This document shows, in pieces, positions 7,565 to 14,975 of a stretch of DNA of 26,185 nucleotides. The position numbers were made by a program, and so were the translations under genes. The notes under the pieces are model-generated. The model ran no database searches. It was not told where the DNA came from and worked only from the letters and a program-made list of their open reading frames with translations. Source of the stretch: JAOUEA01 sp041287635 (GTDB lineage Bacteria; Actinomycetota; UBA4738; HRBIN12); assembly GCA_041287635.1 (NCBI GenBank), contig JBGGNG010000171.1, forward strand, positions 1 through 26,185. The letters run 5' to 3'. Position 1 is the first letter of the stretch. The number at the start of each line of letters is the position of its first letter.

Positions 7565-8374
7565 CTACAACCGGCTCCGCAGTCCCCACAGCTCGGGGAA
7601 GCAGCGCTTGTCGAGGGTCGAACGCAGGTAGCCGACACCGCTCGACCCGCCCGTGCCGCGCTTGGCCCCGATCTCGCGTTCCACCATCAGCACGTGCAGG
7701 TAGCGCCACTGCGCGAGCGCCTCGTCGTGGTCGACGAGTCCTTCGCTCACGGCGAACACCTCTCCCTGCTCGCGCGCCATCGCGACGAGCGACATGACGC
7801 GCGCCTCGGCGTCGTCGTCGGGCATCGGGTAGCCGTGCGTGCGCATCAACGTCAGGAACCCGTCCCAGAGCGTGGGCTCGGCGAGTCGCCGCGCGAGGCG
7901 TTCTCGCTCCTCGGACTCCGCCGCGAGGTCGTCGAGGAATCGCTCGTCCTTGAGACCGCTCACGAACTCGAGCTCGCGGAACTGCGCGGACTGGAAGCCG
8001 CTCGCGGGCGTGAGCACCGCCCGGAACTCGAGGAAGTCCTGCGGGGTCATCGTCTGCAGCACCTGGATGTGCTCGATCAGCACGCGCTCTATCGCTTGCA
8101 CCCGCACGAGCAGGTGTCGCGCGCGCTCGGGGCGATCGGCGATCATCGCGTCGCGCGCGGCCTCCAGCTCGAAGAGCACCTGCTTGAACCAGAGCTCGTA
8201 CGCCTGGTGCACGACGATGAAGAGCAGCTCGTCGTGGACCGGCGGATCCGACCGCAGCTGCTGGAGCGAGAGGAGCTCGGGGATCTTCAGGTACGAGCCG
8301 TACGTGAGCAGTCCCTGCTCCGCCTGCTCGGTGAGGCGCCCGAACCGTCGCTCCTGCCGCTCCCCCTCGGTCAT
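7565..8374 (-). CDS. kynA: Tryptophan 2,3-dioxygenase
   Basis: This 269-residue haem enzyme opens the indole ring of tryptophan to give N-formylkynurenine, the first step of the kynurenine route. Diagnostic parts are LTYGSYLKIPELLSLQ (about 23-38), HDELLFIVVHQAYELWFKQ with distal-pocket His 56, ESGFQS-like TPASGFQSAQFRELEF (about 122-137), the haem-binding proximal His 227 in WRYLHVLMVERE, and the loop RGTGGSSGVGYLRST that closes over substrate. Length is a little short of the usual 280-300 residues because the N-terminal extension is brief. The start is the ATG at 8374, with no Shine-Dalgarno site but a promoter whose predicted transcription start falls on that ATG. No kynurenine formamidase or kynureninase gene is in the window. 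Confidence 0.95.
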   Translation of the reverse strand: MTEGERQERRFGRLTEQAEQGLLTYGSYLKIPELLSLQQLRSDPPVHDELLFIVVHQAYELWFKQVLFELEAARDAMIADRPERARHLLVRVQAIERVLIEHIQVLQTMTPQDFLEFRAVLTPASGFQSAQFRELEFVSGLKDERFLDDLAAESEERERLARRLAEPTLWDGFLTLMRTHGYPMPDDDAEARVMSLVAMAREQGEVFAVSEGLVDHDEALAQWRYLHVLMVEREIGAKRGTGGSSGVGYLRSTLDKRCFPELWGLRSRL

Positions 8375-8380
8375 GGCGGC

Positions 8381-8409
8381 ACGGTAGGCAGGCGACGCAC
8401 CTCGGTCAA
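8381..8409 (-). promoter_or_regulatory. Leaderless promoter of the tryptophan dioxygenase gene
   Basis: On the minus strand TTGACC (8409-8404) and TACCGT (8386-8381) are separated by exactly 17 bases, matching TTGACN / TANNNT housekeeping promoters. Only six bases lie between the -10 element and the ATG at 8374, so transcription would start on the A of the start codon. The absence of a Shine-Dalgarno site fits a leaderless message, common in actinobacteria. Confidence 0.6.
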
Positions 8410-8436
8410 ACCACCCGGGCGTGTGAGGATGGGCGC

Positions 8437-9741
8437 GTGACCGATCGTGCCGCCGAGCCGACGCCGCTGGGGACCGAGATGCCCGAGGGGGTGCGGTTCG
8501 TGGGGCGCGAGGGCGTCGTCACGCCGAACTGGCTCGGCGACGACCACCCCGCCGATGCCGATCTCGATGCGTGCGTGGCGTGTGGCCTGTGCCTGCCGCA
8601 CTGCCCCACCTACCGTCTCACCGGCGAGGAGACAGCGTCGCCGCGGGGGCGCATCGCGGCGATGCGAGCGGTCGCGGACGGCCTCGCGGAGATCGACGAC
8701 ACGTTCGCGGCGTTCATGGATCGATGCCTCGTCTGCCGCGCGTGCGAGGACGTCTGCCCGTCGCACGTGCCGTTCGGCCGCATGATGGAGCACGCGCGCA
8801 CCGAGCTGGAACCGCGCCGGGGCGCCGGGGCCCGGCTGCTGCGATGGTTGGGCCTCGACGTCCTCCTGCCGCATCCGTCGTTGATCAGGGCCGCCGCCTT
8901 GGTGCAGCCGATCGCCCGTCCGCTGATGCCGCGCCGCATGCGGGCACTCGTGCCGCGTCGGGCGGCGCCGCTGCGACGACTGCCGGCGCTCACCGAACCA
9001 GCCGCGGGCGCCGAGGTCCGCGGCACGGTCGCGCTGCTCGCGGGCTGCGTGCAGGACCGGTGGTTCCACGACGTGAACCTCGCCACGATCCGGGTGCTCG
9101 CGCGCGTGGGGTGGCGCGTGGCGGTGCCGCGGGACCAGCGGTGCTGCGGCGCCCTGCAGGCGCACAACGGGAGGCTCGAGACGGCGCGCCGACTCGCCCG
9201 GCGCAACGCGCGAGCGTTCTCGGGCGTCGAACACGTGATCGCGAACGCGGCCGGCTGCGGTGCGCACATGCAGACGTACGGCGAGCTCGCGGGCGGCGCA
9301 GAGCTTCCCGTGCGTGACGTGATGGCGTTCCTGCACGACGAGGGCCTCGGCGCCGTCGAGCTCGCGCCGGCCGACGTCGAGCGCGTCGCCTACCACGATG
9401 CGTGTCACGCGCTTCGCGCGCAGGGGATCCACGCCCAGCCGCGGGCGCTGCTGGGCGCGATCCCGGACCTACAGGTCGTCGAGATCCCCCAGGGCGACCG
9501 ATGCTGCGGCGCCGCCGGCCTCTACAACGTCACGGAACCCGAGCTCGCCGAACGGCTCCAACGCGACAAGGCCGAGGCGGTCCGGTCGACGGGGGCGCGC
9601 GTGATCGCGAGCGCGAACCCCGGCTGCACGATGCAGCTCCGTGCGGGCCTCGCGGCGATCGGGGTCGACGCCCGCGTCGTGCATCCCGTCGAGCTGCTCG
9701 AGGCCGCGATCGAGGCCGGGTCCGAGCATCGCCGGCCTTAG
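8437..9741 (+). CDS. glcF: GlcF/LutA-type Fe-S subunit (glycolate or lactate oxidation)
   Basis: This 434-residue protein has two 4Fe-4S ferredoxin motifs, CVACGLCLPHCPTY (Cys 46, 49, 52, 56) and CLVCRACEDVCPSH (Cys 97, 100, 103, 107). Two CCG domains follow, marked by RCCGALQAHNG, YHDACHALRAQG and RCCGAAGLYN. This order is that of the GlcF subunit of glycolate oxidase and of related lactate and glycerol-3-phosphate dehydrogenase subunits, which pass electrons from a flavin subunit to quinone. No GlcD or GlcE flavin gene is beside it, so the partner must be encoded elsewhere and the substrate is uncertain. The start is the GTG at 8437; GAGGAT at 8425-8430 is either its ribosome site or a -10-like element. 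It is divergent from tryptophan dioxygenase with a 62-base gap. Confidence 0.88.
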   Translation: MTDRAAEPTPLGTEMPEGVRFVGREGVVTPNWLGDDHPADADLDACVACGLCLPHCPTYRLTGEETASPRGRIAAMRAVADGLAEIDDTFAAFMDRCLVCRACEDVCPSHVPFGRMMEHARTELEPRRGAGARLLRWLGLDVLLPHPSLIRAAALVQPIARPLMPRRMRALVPRRAAPLRRLPALTEPAAGAEVRGTVALLAGCVQDRWFHDVNLATIRVLARVGWRVAVPRDQRCCGALQAHNGRLETARRLARRNARAFSGVEHVIANAAGCGAHMQTYGELAGGAELPVRDVMAFLHDEGLGAVELAPADVERVAYHDACHALRAQGIHAQPRALLGAIPDLQVVEIPQGDRCCGAAGLYNVTEPELAERLQRDKAEAVRSTGARVIASANPGCTMQLRAGLAAIGVDARVVHPVELLEAAIEAGSEHRRP

Positions 9742-9753
9742 GATCCGTCGGCC

Positions 9754-9782
9754 GAAGGGGCGTGGGGTTCGACTTCCCCTTC
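9754..9782. terminator. Possible bidirectional hairpin between convergent genes
   Basis: GAAGGGG (9754-9760) and CCCCTTC (9776-9782) can form a seven-base stem with a 15-base loop in the 44-base gap between the GlcF-like gene and the convergent secreted-protein gene. A nested GGGG/CCCC pairing is also possible. There is no run of T on either side, so this is a weak terminator candidate. Confidence 0.3.
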
Positions 9783-9785
9783 TCG

Positions 9786-10343
9786 CTACTCTGCTGAGGA
9801 CACGGCCTCCACGAGCTCGCCGCGCCGACCGATCTCGAGGAACGTCACACCTTCAGCAGGGGACGTACGGCTGCTCCGTGCGGGGTGCGATCTGCGTCGA
9901 TCAGCCGACCAATCAACGACCCCCGTGGTGCAGAGTTGCGCCTGATCGTCTTCGGTCAAGCTCGCATAGTTCACCTCGAGCGTTCCCTCGGCGGAGCCGA
10001 ATCGCACGCTCCCGGCGAAGTGGAAGGATGGCCCTGACGGTTCATCTCGGAGGACGACCTGGAACTCGCCGCCTTCGCCAAGGCGTTGCAGTCCGCCACG
10101 GGAGCCGAGCCCACGCCACCTGCCAGTCGATCCGTCCTCACAGGTCATCGTGAAGAGGATGGAGTAATCGGTGAGGAAGCGTAGTCCATTGTCACGCTGC
10201 AAGATCTTCAGACGAACCAGCTCGGCCTGGGAAGTTTCACCGCGGTACGTGATGCGCTGAGCCGCGGATGCGGGGAGGGCAAGGATGAGTACGAGCCCTG
10301 CGGTGAGGGCGACCACGGCTGATCGACGAGCGACGGTGCGCAT
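9786..10343 (-). CDS. Small secreted protein of unknown function
   Basis: The 185-residue product begins with a classical signal peptide (basic MRTVARR, hydrophobic core, ALPASAA cleavage zone near 27-28). The mature part looks like a small beta-rich domain with cysteines in FTMTCEDGSTGRW and QLCTTGVVDW that could form a disulfide. No family was recognised. The last 45 residues, after VVDWSADRRR, are Arg/Ser-rich and unlike the rest, so the tail may be a late extension. The gene is 93 bases downstream of the membrane propeller gene on the same strand, with its own site AGGAGG about four bases before ATG 10343. It may be the last member of the sigma/propeller operon. Its base composition looks somewhat less GC-rich than its neighbours. 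Confidence 0.7.
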   Translation of the reverse strand: MRTVARRSAVVALTAGLVLILALPASAAQRITYRGETSQAELVRLKILQRDNGLRFLTDYSILFTMTCEDGSTGRWRGLGSRGGLQRLGEGGEFQVVLRDEPSGPSFHFAGSVRFGSAEGTLEVNYASLTEDDQAQLCTTGVVDWSADRRRSHPARSSRTSPAEGVTFLEIGRRGELVEAVSSAE

Positions 10344-10436
10344 GTCTCCTCCTTGGGTTGCGCCATCGGGAACTGCATCCTCGGAACGAGTAGCCGAGCA
10401 TCGAGAACGTCACGCCTTTCACTGCCTCCCTCTCGC

Positions 10437-12596
10437 CTAGTGATGCAACTGGCCGATCCCTGCGAGATCGCTTCCGGAGAGCCCGCCGCCGGACCAGCTC
10501 CTCCACACGAGCCGGTCGATGGTTCGGACGTCGCCCGTTCCGTCGGCGTTCTCGACCACCCACCCGTCGCACCCGCGGTAGGCGACCTGCGTGCCGGTGG
10601 GGGCCCAGACGGGAAGCGAATCGCCGCAGCCCCGGTAGATCTCGATCGGGTCCGAGCCGTCGGGCGCCACCGTCCACACCTCGGAAGCACCAGTGGAGAG
10701 CATGTAGACGATCCGGTCGCCGCTGGGTGACCATGCCGTCTCGCAGCACGCGTCCTCGCCTTCGAGCACGACATGCAGATCCGACCCATCTGCGTTCATG
10801 ACTTGGATCCTGTATCGGCCCTGGTCGTGGACCAGGATCTGCGCCCCGTCGGGCGACCAGGCGATGTCGATGATGTCCGCGAACGAGTCTGCGAGCAGCG
10901 ACCGATCGCCGCCGTCCACGTCGATAGCGAAGACGGAGCTCCCGTCGGCGTAGGCGATCTGGGTACCGTCGGGCGACCACACGAGCTTCGACGCCTGCGT
11001 GGTGTTCGTGGGATCCATGGTGCCTGTGCCGAGCGATGTGCGCGTGCCATCCGACGGGTCGATCAGGAACAGCTCGTCGTTCTCGCCGTCGATGCGCACG
11101 TAGGCGAGCGCGGTGTGCGCCGGCGACCACTCCCACAACGCCTCGACCGGGTCGGTCGATCCCGACCCCGGGTCGTCGCACGGCGTCGTCAGCTGTCGGG
11201 GCACACCGTTCGGACCATGGACCCAGATCCCGATCGTGGGAAGGCAGGGCCCGAGCGCAGGCCCGTCGAGGCTGGCGTTGGTGACCTCGAATGCGACCCA
11301 GCGCCCGTCAGCTGACCACTCGGCCTTCCTGATGAAGTTGTCGCAGAGTCGCCGAGTCGCACGCTCCGCGCAGTCGACGATGCCGTCGGTCTCCACGATC
11401 GTGCGGACCTCGCCGGTCTCAGGGTGCTGGGCGCCCAGGTCCCACCCCGCGCCGGTCGCGCGCGGCGTGAACACGAGGAACTCTCCGCCCTCGCGGGAGG
11501 CGGTGGGCGTCGACTGCGTTGATCCATCGGTCTGAGTCGTCGTCGACGAAGGATCCAGCGGGTTCCACGGGCCCGCTCGCCCGCCGCTGAACTCCCGGAG
11601 CTCCGTTCCGTCCGGACGGGAGATCGCGAGCGAAGGAGCCCTCCAAGGACCGGTTGCGAAGGCGAGGTGCGTCCCGTCCGGCGACCAGTAGGGGCCAGCT
11701 CCCGGCCCCATCTCCGATACCTCCGCGTCGACGAACGAGAGTCCCGAGCCGTCAGCATTGACGACGCCGAAGGATCGGTCCTCCCCTCCCCTCGAGAACA
11801 CCAGCCGCGTCCCGTCGGGCGACCACTGGACGGAGAAGGGTGTCCGACCCGCCTGCCCCTCACCCAGGATCAGGTGCTTGTCGGTTCCGTCGACGTTCAT
11901 CACCCAGAGGCTGTTACCCCAGTCCGCCCCTCCTTCGTAGAACGCGACCTGCGAGCCGTCTGGGGAAAGTGCCGGCGCGAACACCGCCCATTCGGAGGAC
12001 TCGTAGAGGAGCCGTCGTGACCCGCCATCCACATCCACCGAGTAGATGCCGGAGCGCCATCCGTAGACGACCTGCGATCCGTCGGGGGTGAAGGAGCCAC
12101 CCGACTCCCCGGAGTTGCGGACCTCGGCCAGATGGGTCGCGTTCCCGTCCCCCTTCAGGACGACCAGTTCGGCAGAGCCGGAGCCCGACGAGTCATCTCG
12201 GGAGATGAGCAGCTTCGACCCGTCGCTCGACCACGCGAGCGGGATCCCTGCGTCTCGATCAAGCAGGACCGGTTCCGCATCGGGGTTCGCCGGATCCATC
12301 GCCCAGATGCCCGGCTCACGCCCGAGGATGTCGCCGTAGACGATCCGACCGGCGACCGGGGCGAAGATCCCGAGATCGTTCGGGCTTGGATCGTCGACGG
12401 GCACCTTCGCGGCGTCTCGGCCGATGACGAACCATCCGCCGAGCCCGACCAGTGCGATCACGATCGCCACCACGGCCGCCGAGCCTCGCCTGACCTGTTC
12501 CCGGTGGTGGCGGCGACGTTCGAGCGAGCCCAGCACGTCGAGCGGGGGTGCGATGCGATCGCGCGTCTCGCGGAGCAGCTCCTTCGTATCACGCAT
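10437..12596 (-). CDS. Membrane-anchored PD40/TolB-type beta-propeller protein, possible sensor or anti-sigma partner
   Basis: This 719-residue protein has a short basic cytoplasmic N-terminus (1-35, with LERRRHHREQVRRG), one membrane helix (about 37-60, VVAIVIALVGLGGWFVIG) and a very large outside region. That region contains about 11 or 12 PD40/WD40-like repeats, each marked by forms of WSPDGTxxAF (for example QWSPDGTRLVF and VWSPDGTQIAYAD), probably two propellers. A Thr/Ser linker (about 350-365) separates two groups. It overlaps the end of the ECF sigma gene, so the two are coupled. A sigma factor followed by a single-pass protein suggests signal control of the sigma, but no standard zinc-binding anti-sigma motif is visible, so the role is inferred. 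The start was placed at ATG 12596, preceded by GGTGAGG; a GTG at 12605 is possible. Confidence 0.85.
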   Translation of the reverse strand: MRDTKELLRETRDRIAPPLDVLGSLERRRHHREQVRRGSAAVVAIVIALVGLGGWFVIGRDAAKVPVDDPSPNDLGIFAPVAGRIVYGDILGREPGIWAMDPANPDAEPVLLDRDAGIPLAWSSDGSKLLISRDDSSGSGSAELVVLKGDGNATHLAEVRNSGESGGSFTPDGSQVVYGWRSGIYSVDVDGGSRRLLYESSEWAVFAPALSPDGSQVAFYEGGADWGNSLWVMNVDGTDKHLILGEGQAGRTPFSVQWSPDGTRLVFSRGGEDRSFGVVNADGSGLSFVDAEVSEMGPGAGPYWSPDGTHLAFATGPWRAPSLAISRPDGTELREFSGGRAGPWNPLDPSSTTTQTDGSTQSTPTASREGGEFLVFTPRATGAGWDLGAQHPETGEVRTIVETDGIVDCAERATRRLCDNFIRKAEWSADGRWVAFEVTNASLDGPALGPCLPTIGIWVHGPNGVPRQLTTPCDDPGSGSTDPVEALWEWSPAHTALAYVRIDGENDELFLIDPSDGTRTSLGTGTMDPTNTTQASKLVWSPDGTQIAYADGSSVFAIDVDGGDRSLLADSFADIIDIAWSPDGAQILVHDQGRYRIQVMNADGSDLHVVLEGEDACCETAWSPSGDRIVYMLSTGASEVWTVAPDGSDPIEIYRGCGDSLPVWAPTGTQVAYRGCDGWVVENADGTGDVRTIDRLVWRSWSGGGLSGSDLAGIGQLHH

Positions 12597-13137
12597 CGAC
12601 CTCACCCCCCAGGCTGTCGCGAAGCGCGGCTCGTCCCTGCGATGCGAGCACCCGCACGGTGGTCGCCTTCACGCCCATCAGTCGCCCCGCATGCTCCGAG
12701 GAGTAGTCGAGGAGGTCGGTGAGGACGAGGCTCATCCGTTGACGTGGCGTGAGCGTCGCCAGCGTTCGCAGGACCACGTCGCGAGACTCGACGTCATCGA
12801 GGTCGTCGTGTGGGGAGCGTGGGCGGATGGCGTGTCGGACCACGACGGCCGCCCGACGCAGGTGTTTGCGGTGCAGGTTCATCGCCGTTCGGTAGAGGTA
12901 GCCGGTCGGGTCCTCGAGGGCGTGCACGTGCTCCCATCGTTCCCAGACCTTGAGGAAGGCGTCCTGCATCAGATCCTCGGCCTCGCTGCGGTCTCGCGTC
13001 AGGAGTCGGAGAGCCCCGTGGAACCTCGCCGATTCGTCCTCCACGAACCGCTGGAACGACGAGGCCAGCTCCGGGATCTCCGACGCCTCCAGAGGGGCCG
13101 TCCGCACCATGCCCGCCGACTCATCCATACCCGCCAT
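12589..13137 (-). CDS. ECF RNA polymerase sigma factor
   Basis: The 182-residue protein has the two domains of extracytoplasmic-function sigma factors. Region 2 (about 25-95) includes RSEAEDLMQDAFLKVWERW and DPTGYLYRTAMNLHRKHLRR, which bind core polymerase and the -10 element. Region 4 (about 120-175) includes LTPRQRMSLVLTDLLDYSSE and a helix-turn-helix ending VKATTVRVLASQGRAAL, which reads the -35 element. It resembles the SigE-like group common in actinobacteria. The start is the ATG at 13137; GAGGAAAGG lies a short way upstream. The gene ends inside the start of the PD40 propeller gene, a translationally coupled pair. A frameshifted small reading frame ends 24 bases upstream on the same strand and may share its promoter. 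Confidence 0.93.
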   Translation of the reverse strand: MAGMDESAGMVRTAPLEASEIPELASSFQRFVEDESARFHGALRLLTRDRSEAEDLMQDAFLKVWERWEHVHALEDPTGYLYRTAMNLHRKHLRRAAVVVRHAIRPRSPHDDLDDVESRDVVLRTLATLTPRQRMSLVLTDLLDYSSEHAGRLMGVKATTVRVLASQGRAALRDSLGGEVDA

Positions 13138-13161
13138 GAACCCTTTCCTCGGGTCGAAGGT

Positions 13162-13373
13162 TTAGGCGACCCACGATCCGGGCTCGATGTTCGCGTGCGG
13201 AGCCACGGTGCTCGCCTTCTCGGAAGGCCTCGCCTCAAGATCCCGCGTCTTGTTCCCGGTCACGAAGTCGAGGACCTTGAAGAGTCCGCGCTGCTCCTCG
13301 GCGAAAACGCCGTGAAATCCGGCGGGGCCTCGGCCTCGCGAGGGATCCGAACGATGTCGCCCATCGCCTGCAT
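13162..13373 (-). pseudogene. Frameshifted small reading frame upstream of the sigma gene
   Basis: The 294-base stretch between the sigma gene and the glycosidase-like gene contains coding signal in two frames. From ATG 13373 or 13364 (after AGGAGGTG, 13379-13373) the frame reads MGDIVRIPREAEAP with high GC3. From about 13325 the strong coding signal moves to another frame, which reads GFHGVFAEEQRGLFKVLDFV and continues through TGNKTRDLEARPSEKAS to GSWVA and TAA at 13162-13164. One extra C in the run near 13322-13328 would join them into about 70 residues. In the unshifted frame translation stops at 13260-13262. It may be a recent pseudogene, an assembly error or, less likely, programmed shifting. 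No family was recognised and no signal or membrane segment is visible. Confidence 0.45.
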
Positions 13374-13431
13374 CACCTCCTGGATGCCGCGGGCAGCCCC
13401 AGCGCTCAGAGGCACATCGATATCCCGCGCC

Positions 13432-14850
13432 TTAGCGTCCGGCCCGGAACGACAGCCCGAGCCTGCGAAGGGCCGGTGACACCGGCTCCGGGCCCAGCAC
13501 GCCTTCGAGCCAGGCAGCGGCGAGTCCTCCGGTCGACCCGGCATCGCTCGCGGCCAGCGACCCCGCCGTCGCGGACCACGCTCCCGCGATCGACGCCCGG
13601 CCGATCGCCCCGTCGACGTCGACGCCCGTGATCGATTCTTCCCCCGCATCGGCCCCGGGCAGGATCATCAACGCGTTCACGACGGGCCGTTCGCCTCCGG
13701 GGTCGGAGGGGGAGTTCACGATGCCCCTGCCCTTGATCCACATCACAGAGCTGCCGCCGCCGTCGAGGTTCACGGCCTCGACGGCTCCGAGGTCGAGGAA
13801 CGTGCGGGCGAACCGTCGCAGGGTCATGCCGACCGACCGCCGCGACCGGCCGTCGACGACGACCAGCAGCAGCCTGCCGTCGCTCGTGACCCCGATGCCC
13901 GTGCGGGGTTGGCGCCGGCAGAACGACAACCTGCATCTCGGGGCGACGGACCCGCCGTCGTCGACGAGGCGTGGCATGCCGCCGAGCGCGTCGAGCACCC
14001 TCGGCCACCCGACCGACCAGGAGAGGCGGACGCGATCGCCGGGCTGCATCGCCTCGATCGCGTCGGTGCCGGGCCCCCAGCGCCTCGACGCGAGCACGAC
14101 CTCCCGAGATCCCAACCGTCGCGGCGGAGAGACGCATCGGACGACGTCGACCGTGTAGCGCCTGGACACCCCTGCTTCGAGCGCCGCCCAACCCAACGGC
14201 CCGTCCGCATCGAGCCTCACCGCGCACCCGCTGTCGGGTGGCCGGTGGATGCCTCCCCCGTACCTCGTGAACGCCGAGATCGTGCCGTCCGCAGGACGAT
14301 GTGAGTTCCACCCGGAGACCGGAAAGCCGACGTTCCCCGTCTCGAGGAGCCCGTTGACGACCGGTCGCGGCGGCCCGACGAACGCAGCGGTCTCGTCGTG
14401 GGCGACCGCGAAGCTCGTCCCGTTCTGCACGCCCCGGCCCATCAGGGTCCCGTCCATCAGGAACGGGTGGATCGGATACCCGTCCAGGAGCCCGAAGTCC
14501 CCGTTGATCGCGATCAACGCGCCGTGCGCCCGGCCGATCACGCTCGGCCGTGAGAACGAGCCCATCGTCGCGCCCCCGGCCCCGAGGTCGATCGTCGTGG
14601 CCTGCGCCGGATCGAGGCGCACGACGTGCACGACCACCGGTCCCGGGCGCTCCTCGATACGTTGGTAGGTGAGCCCCGGGCCGAGTCGCATCGTCGAGGA
14701 GTCTGGACGCGACACGGCTCGCGCGGGCGCCGACATGACTGGCGAAACGGCGAACACCGACGCCACGACGACCGCCGCCCCCATGCTCACGGCTGCGCCG
14801 ACTCTCGTGGCTCCGATCATGCTCGGGGCATCGGAGCGCGGCGTCGCCAT
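13432..14850 (-). CDS. Secreted phosphodiester glycosidase (NAGPA-domain) family protein
   Basis: The 472-residue product has an N-terminal signal or anchor segment (about 17-43, VGAAVSMGAAVVVASVFAVS). The core carries the marks of the phosphodiester glycosidase family (NAGPA domain, formerly DUF2233): INGDFGLLDGYPIHPFLMDG in the first half, ARTFLDLGAVEAVNLDGGGS followed by SVMW, and the closing GGERPVVNALMI. The family includes the enzyme that uncovers mannose-6-phosphate in animals; bacterial members are exported and probably act on cell-wall or exopolysaccharide phosphodiesters. An extra C-terminal section of about 60 residues follows the domain. The start is uncertain: ATG 14850 is used, while ATG 14820 would also keep the signal segment; neither has a clear ribosome site. 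It is divergent from the RDD gene. Confidence 0.85.
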   Translation of the reverse strand: MATPRSDAPSMIGATRVGAAVSMGAAVVVASVFAVSPVMSAPARAVSRPDSSTMRLGPGLTYQRIEERPGPVVVHVVRLDPAQATTIDLGAGGATMGSFSRPSVIGRAHGALIAINGDFGLLDGYPIHPFLMDGTLMGRGVQNGTSFAVAHDETAAFVGPPRPVVNGLLETGNVGFPVSGWNSHRPADGTISAFTRYGGGIHRPPDSGCAVRLDADGPLGWAALEAGVSRRYTVDVVRCVSPPRRLGSREVVLASRRWGPGTDAIEAMQPGDRVRLSWSVGWPRVLDALGGMPRLVDDGGSVAPRCRLSFCRRQPRTGIGVTSDGRLLLVVVDGRSRRSVGMTLRRFARTFLDLGAVEAVNLDGGGSSVMWIKGRGIVNSPSDPGGERPVVNALMILPGADAGEESITGVDVDGAIGRASIAGAWSATAGSLAASDAGSTGGLAAAWLEGVLGPEPVSPALRRLGLSFRAGR

Positions 14851-14865
14851 CCTGAAGCGGGTTCG

Positions 14866-14889
14866 CCGGCCGTTGCCCCGGCCGTTGCC
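14866..14889. repeat. Two-copy 12-base tandem repeat
   Basis: CCGGCCGTTGCC occurs twice head to tail (14866-14877 and 14878-14889) in the gap between the divergent glycosidase-like and RDD genes, just upstream of a TTGACC promoter. It could be a slipped-strand duplication or a pair of binding sites for a regulator. Confidence 0.5.
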
Positions 14890-14901
14890 CTGTGGCCATG
14901 C

Positions 14902-14930
14902 TTGACCGGGCTCACCCGCGGCCCTAGCGT
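14902..14930 (+). promoter_or_regulatory. Promoter of the RDD-family gene
   Basis: TTGACC (14902-14907) and TAGCGT (14925-14930) are 17 bases apart, the same arrangement as the promoter of the tryptophan dioxygenase gene in this window. Transcription would start near 14937, giving a leader of about 39 bases that contains the ribosome site GAGGGAC (14963-14969) of the RDD gene. Confidence 0.5.
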
Positions 14931-14975
14931 CGGGGCGCCCGAGGGGAGAGCCCCCGCCGGACGAGGGACGCGACC

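Noticed and set aside
7021..7638. N-terminal extension of the aminotransferase past 7020
   Set aside because: The extension is antisense to the well-supported 7069-7557 gene and is not homologous in look to any aminotransferase; ATG 7020 gives the family length.
9834..10425. Short similarity between the end of the small secreted protein gene and the gap upstream of it (GTGACGTTC context)
   Set aside because: Only about 20 bases match imperfectly, too little to claim a duplication.
13406..14899. A second long minus-strand frame over the phosphodiester glycosidase gene
   Set aside because: It is the neighbouring frame of the same strand; only the frame ending at 13432 shows the NLDGGGS and NGD motifs.
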